Below are positions 13,661-16,500 of a stretch of DNA of 16,500 bases, piece by piece. A program made the position numbers and the translations under genes. The stretch's first letter is position 1; each line of letters opens with the position of its first letter. The DNA is from Eudoraea sp. GTDB taxonomy: Bacteria > Bacteroidota > Bacteroidia > Flavobacteriales > Flavobacteriaceae. The DNA lies in the NCBI GenBank assembly GCA_013041785.1, contig JABDRK010000052.1, forward strand, positions 1 through 16,500. The letters are read 5' to 3'. The notes under the pieces were generated by a model, which was not told where the DNA came from, ran no database searches, and saw only the letters and a list, made by a program, of their open reading frames with translations.

Positions 13661-15064
13661 TTACCATTCGGTATGAAAGGTTCCTTCCCGGTCCTTGCGT
13701 TCATAGGTGTGGGCACCAAAAAAATCCCGTTGCGCCTGTATGAGGTTTACTGGTAATTCAGCAGAGGTAAGGGCATCAAAATACGCCAACGAATTGAAAA
13801 GGCCCGGCATTGGGGTGCCCTGCTGTGCCGCCAGCGTAACGATTTCTCTTGTATAAGGCAGTACCTCTTTTACTTTTTTCTCAAACACCGGACTAAGCAT
13901 AAGGTGTTCGGGCATTTTGGGTTTAGAAAACGTCCTGGAAATATCCTGCAGGAGTGCAGCGCGAATGATACAGCCCGAACGCCAGATCTTAGCAATTGCC
14001 GCCAAATCCAGTTCGTATGCATAAGCTACGGAAGCGTGATGCAACAAATGAAATCCCTGTGCATAGGTTGTTATATAACCAAAAAGCAGGGCAGATTGGG
14101 CCATTTCCGCAAGATGCTGCGGGGGAGCAGCCTTGGAACCAGGCTTGCCAAATGTATTTTCCGCAGTTGTACGGAGGTTTTTCATAGCGGAGATCTCTCT
14201 GACACGCACTGCGGCATCAATGGAGGGGACTGCTACCCCCAGGTCCATGGCATTTTGAGAGGTCCATTTCCCGGTCCCTTTCTGCCGGGCTTTGTCCAGA
14301 ATCTGGTCCAGTAAGGATCCATTTCCCAGGGGATCCGGCTTGGTAAATATCGCTGCTGTAATTTCTATCAGGTAGGATTGCAGTGGGCCTGAATTCCATT
14401 CCAAGAACAATTCATGTAACTGCCCATCCGTATAATTCCCCAGGGTTTTTAAAAGTCCGTAAGTCTCAGAAATAAGCTGCATAAGCCCATACTCAATGCC
14501 GTTATGGACCATTTTAACATAATGCCCTGCGGACTTCTGCCCCAGGTAAGCCGTGCAGGGATCTCCATCATACTTTGCAGCCACCGCTTCAAGTACAGGC
14601 CTGACTTGTTCATAGGCAGGCCTATGTCCACCTGGCATGATGCTCGGTCCAAAACGAGCTCCCTCGGATCCGCCGGATATACCCACTCCCAAATAGTGAA
14701 TTCCTTTTTCTTTTAGATAGGATTCCCTTCGGTCGGTATCGTGGTAAAATGAATTGCCCCCATCGATCAGGATGTCACCCGCTTCCAGCAGGGGCGATAT
14801 ACTTGCGATAACCTTATCTACGGTTTCCCCGGCAGGAACCAGCATCATAACTTTCCGGGGCCTGGATAATGCATTTATGAGATCTTCTGCCTTCAGAGAT
14901 GCATCAAGCTTGTGTTCACTGCTTTTTTCTTTTAACAGGGAATCAACCTTATTCGCGTCCAGATCCTGCCCGTAAACGGCGAATCCATGATCTGCGACAT
15001 TGAGCAGGAAATTGCGCCCCATAACACCCAAACCCACCAATCCAAAATCATAGGTTGCTTTCAT
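13661..15064 (-). CDS. gnd: 6-phosphogluconate dehydrogenase, decarboxylating
   Basis: This 467-residue enzyme converts 6-phosphogluconate to ribulose 5-phosphate and CO2 in the oxidative pentose phosphate pathway. The Rossmann domain starts GLVGLGVMGRN (8-18). DGGNS (101-105), SGGSEGARFGPS (130-141) and HYVKMVHNGIEYG (from 181, with catalytic Lys184 and His187) are intact, as is the C-terminal RDFFGAHTYERKDREGTFHTEW that closes the neighbouring active site. The end of beta strand 2 reads GQDLDA, with Asp34, Leu35 and Asp36 in place of the Asn-Arg-Ser/Thr of NADP+ enzymes, which suggests NAD+ use. I chose the ATG at 15064 because the residues upstream (to 15118) are not family-like and the protein fits at full length. 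It lies 56 bases after rmuC, perhaps co-transcribed, and faces DUF5777 with a 10-base gap. Confidence 0.96.
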   Translation of the reverse strand: MKATYDFGLVGLGVMGRNFLLNVADHGFAVYGQDLDANKVDSLLKEKSSEHKLDASLKAEDLINALSRPRKVMMLVPAGETVDKVIASISPLLEAGDILIDGGNSFYHDTDRRESYLKEKGIHYLGVGISGGSEGARFGPSIMPGGHRPAYEQVRPVLEAVAAKYDGDPCTAYLGQKSAGHYVKMVHNGIEYGLMQLISETYGLLKTLGNYTDGQLHELFLEWNSGPLQSYLIEITAAIFTKPDPLGNGSLLDQILDKARQKGTGKWTSQNAMDLGVAVPSIDAAVRVREISAMKNLRTTAENTFGKPGSKAAPPQHLAEMAQSALLFGYITTYAQGFHLLHHASVAYAYELDLAAIAKIWRSGCIIRAALLQDISRTFSKPKMPEHLMLSPVFEKKVKEVLPYTREIVTLAAQQGTPMPGLFNSLAYFDALTSAELPVNLIQAQRDFFGAHTYERKDREGTFHTEW

Positions 15065-15120
15065 AAAAAAATTAGTGTAATGTATTGGTTTTATTGGTCT
15101 TAGACACCGGTTGATCAATA

Positions 15121-16467
15121 TTACAATTCCAATTCAGGTTCCTGATCAAATTCGTCTTCTTCGGCCCTTTTTAGGATAGGATCGGGAAGTGACTTCTTGG
15201 CTTTCGCCCCCATCTTTTTAAGTTTTTCTATACTGGTTACGATATTTCCGCGTCCTTCCACCAATTTGTTCATGGCTCCCTGGTACTCCCTTTTGGCCTC
15301 ATCCATTTTGCGCCCCACCTTGGTGAGATCCGTAATAAAGCCCTCAAATTTGTCATAAAGGGCGCCTGCCTGCCTTGCGATCTCAATGGCGTTACGCTGC
15401 TGTTTTTCGTTGTTCCACATGCTGTCAATGGTACGGAGCGTTGCCAGTAGGGTAGAGGGGGTCACGATAACGATATTCTTTTCAAAAGCCTGGTTGTACA
15501 GCATATTGTCGTGGTTGATAGCCAGGGCAAAAGCCGGTTCTATGGGAACAAACATTAACACAAAATCCGGGCTTTCCATTTCATAGAGTTCCTCATATTT
15601 CTTGGAAGAGAGCTCGCTAACATGCTTTTTAATGGAGCTGACATGATCTTGCAGAAACTTGGGTCGCAGGTCATCCTCGGCATTCACGTATCGTTCGTAA
15701 TCCGTTAGGGACACCTTAGAATCCACAATCATTTTTTTGCCATCGGGTAGGTTAATGATAACATCAGGCAAAACCCGGCTCCCGTCTTCCAGTGTAAAGC
15801 TTTTCTGTACGGAATATTCCCGGTCCTTTTCCAATCCGGACTTTTCCAACACCCTTTCCAGTACCAGTTCGCCCCAATTTCCCTGCATTTTGCTATCTCC
15901 TTTCAAAGCCTTGGTGAGATTAGTGGCTTCCCGGGACATTTGCTCGTTGAGTTCCTTTAACCCAAAGATCTGCTGGCGCAGTGCTGCATGGTAATCAATA
16001 CTCTCCTTATGCGTTTTTTCTACCTTGTCCTCAAAGGTTTTAATCTTTTCTTTAAGCGGATTGAGGATGTTTTCCAGGCTTTCCTTGTTCTGTTTCGCAA
16101 ACTTACTGCTCTTTTCTTCCAGGATCTTATTGGCGAGGTTTTCAAATTCTTTAGTGAATTTTTCCTGTAGCTTCTCTACTTCCTCTTTCTGTTCCTGATT
16201 TTTTTGCCTGAGGTTATCCATATCGGCCTGGTACCTCACCAGTTGTAAACCTAACTCTTCTTTCTGCCGCCCGAGTTCCTGATTATCTGCAATTGACTTA
16301 TCCAGGCGTTCTTCCAGGGTTTGGATATGCTTATGGAGCTGTTTCTCCCGTTCAGCCAGTGCACTTTGTCCTGATTTGGTTCTGAGTAACTGAATATATC
16401 GCCCTGCCAAAAATCCCAGCACCAGGGTGACAAACGCAATAAGTAAATAGGTTAACATTCCATCCAT
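15121..16467 (-). CDS. rmuC: DNA recombination protein RmuC
   Basis: This 448-residue protein has an N-terminal membrane helix (about residues 4-22), a long charged coiled coil (about 35-190, rich in Glu, Lys and Gln) and then the RmuC domain: QGNWGELVLERVLEKSGL (starting near 195), LPDVIINLPDG and MIVDSKVSLTDYERY. The spaced Asp and the VDSK signature fit the PD-(D/E)XK nuclease-like fold assigned to the family. In E. coli, rmuC mutation raises inversion between short inverted repeats, so it is thought to limit such rearrangements; the biochemical activity is not settled. The C-terminus is acidic (EEDEFDQEPELEL). I prefer the ATG at 16467; a GTG two codons upstream (16473) and an ATG at 16458 are alternatives. 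Confidence 0.93.
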   Translation of the reverse strand: MDGMLTYLLIAFVTLVLGFLAGRYIQLLRTKSGQSALAEREKQLHKHIQTLEERLDKSIADNQELGRQKEELGLQLVRYQADMDNLRQKNQEQKEEVEKLQEKFTKEFENLANKILEEKSSKFAKQNKESLENILNPLKEKIKTFEDKVEKTHKESIDYHAALRQQIFGLKELNEQMSREATNLTKALKGDSKMQGNWGELVLERVLEKSGLEKDREYSVQKSFTLEDGSRVLPDVIINLPDGKKMIVDSKVSLTDYERYVNAEDDLRPKFLQDHVSSIKKHVSELSSKKYEELYEMESPDFVLMFVPIEPAFALAINHDNMLYNQAFEKNIVIVTPSTLLATLRTIDSMWNNEKQQRNAIEIARQAGALYDKFEGFITDLTKVGRKMDEAKREYQGAMNKLVEGRGNIVTSIEKLKKMGAKAKKSLPDPILKRAEEDEFDQEPELEL

Positions 16468-16488
16468 AATCACATCAATTCGCTGTTA

Positions 16489-16496
16489 TAAAGATA
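16489..16496 (-). promoter_or_regulatory. Candidate -7 box of rmuC
   Basis: The minus strand reads TATCTTTA, one mismatch from TAnnTTTG and the same octamer as in the DUF4199 promoter. It lies 21 bases before the preferred rmuC ATG. The -33 element would be outside the window. Confidence 0.35.
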
Positions 16497-16500
16497 AGGG

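Noticed and set aside
13904..14314. A 136-codon plus-strand frame inside gnd
   Set aside because: It lies opposite conserved gnd codons and has no domain-like features.
15065..15118. An 18-residue N-terminal extension of Gnd
   Set aside because: The residues are not family-like, and the protein is full length from the ATG at 15064.
1..16500. Search by eye for CRISPR arrays, insertion sequences, phage or defence genes and tRNAs
   Set aside because: No regularly spaced repeats, transposase motifs, terminal repeats or cloverleaf-like stretches were seen; the genes are packed housekeeping and envelope genes.

Overview
This window looks like ordinary chromosomal DNA from the Flavobacteriaceae (phylum Bacteroidota). 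The evidence for this is: repeated -7 boxes of the Bacteroidota form TAnnTTTG, in the best cases with a TTG 19-22 bases upstream; no consistent Shine-Dalgarno spacing; the Bacteroidota-type fused GlmU-like enzyme that replaces classical GlmU; the short CarB form; and families typical of the phylum (DUF4199, DUF6263, DUF5777). I cannot name the genus from the sequence alone.

Layout. 1-2105 (minus strand): a membrane protein (DUF4199), a family 2 glycosyltransferase and the 5' part of a phospho-sugar mutase, reading leftwards as a probable operon. The mutase has an apparent one-base frameshift near 134-140 and runs off the window. 2165-2236 holds two back-to-back promoters, one for that operon and one for rpmE2. 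2275-5214 (plus strand): rpmE2 with a strong terminator, the GlmU-like enzyme, and mtaB (tRNA modification). 5218-5237 is a terminator between convergent genes. 5266-5559 (minus): a very small GNAT-like protein with a hairpin in its leader. 5736-7399 (plus): an alpha/beta hydrolase and a lytic transglycosylase. 7409-8813 (minus): a secreted DUF6263 protein and a membrane/TPR protein, probably one operon. 8883-12063 (plus): rpmH (only 52 codons) with promoter, structured leader and terminator, then carB. 12074-13650: YceI and DUF5777, transcribed divergently. 13661-16467 (minus): rmuC followed by gnd.

Functionally this is mostly housekeeping: translation (L31, L34, tRNA modification), cell-wall precursor synthesis and wall turnover (GlmU-like enzyme, lytic transglycosylase, probably the glycosyltransferase and mutase), pyrimidine/arginine precursor supply (CarB), the oxidative pentose phosphate pathway (Gnd) and genome maintenance (RmuC). 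No gap between genes exceeds about 170 bases. I see no tRNA or rRNA, CRISPR array, insertion sequence, phage gene, toxin-antitoxin pair or defence island.

I did not find a convincing undescribed system. The points most worth a second look are the frameshift in the mutase, a Gnd cofactor pocket that looks suited to NAD+ rather than NADP+, CarB without its C-terminal allosteric domain, possible leader regulation at rpmH and at the small GNAT gene, and the YceI/DUF5777 pair of unknown role.
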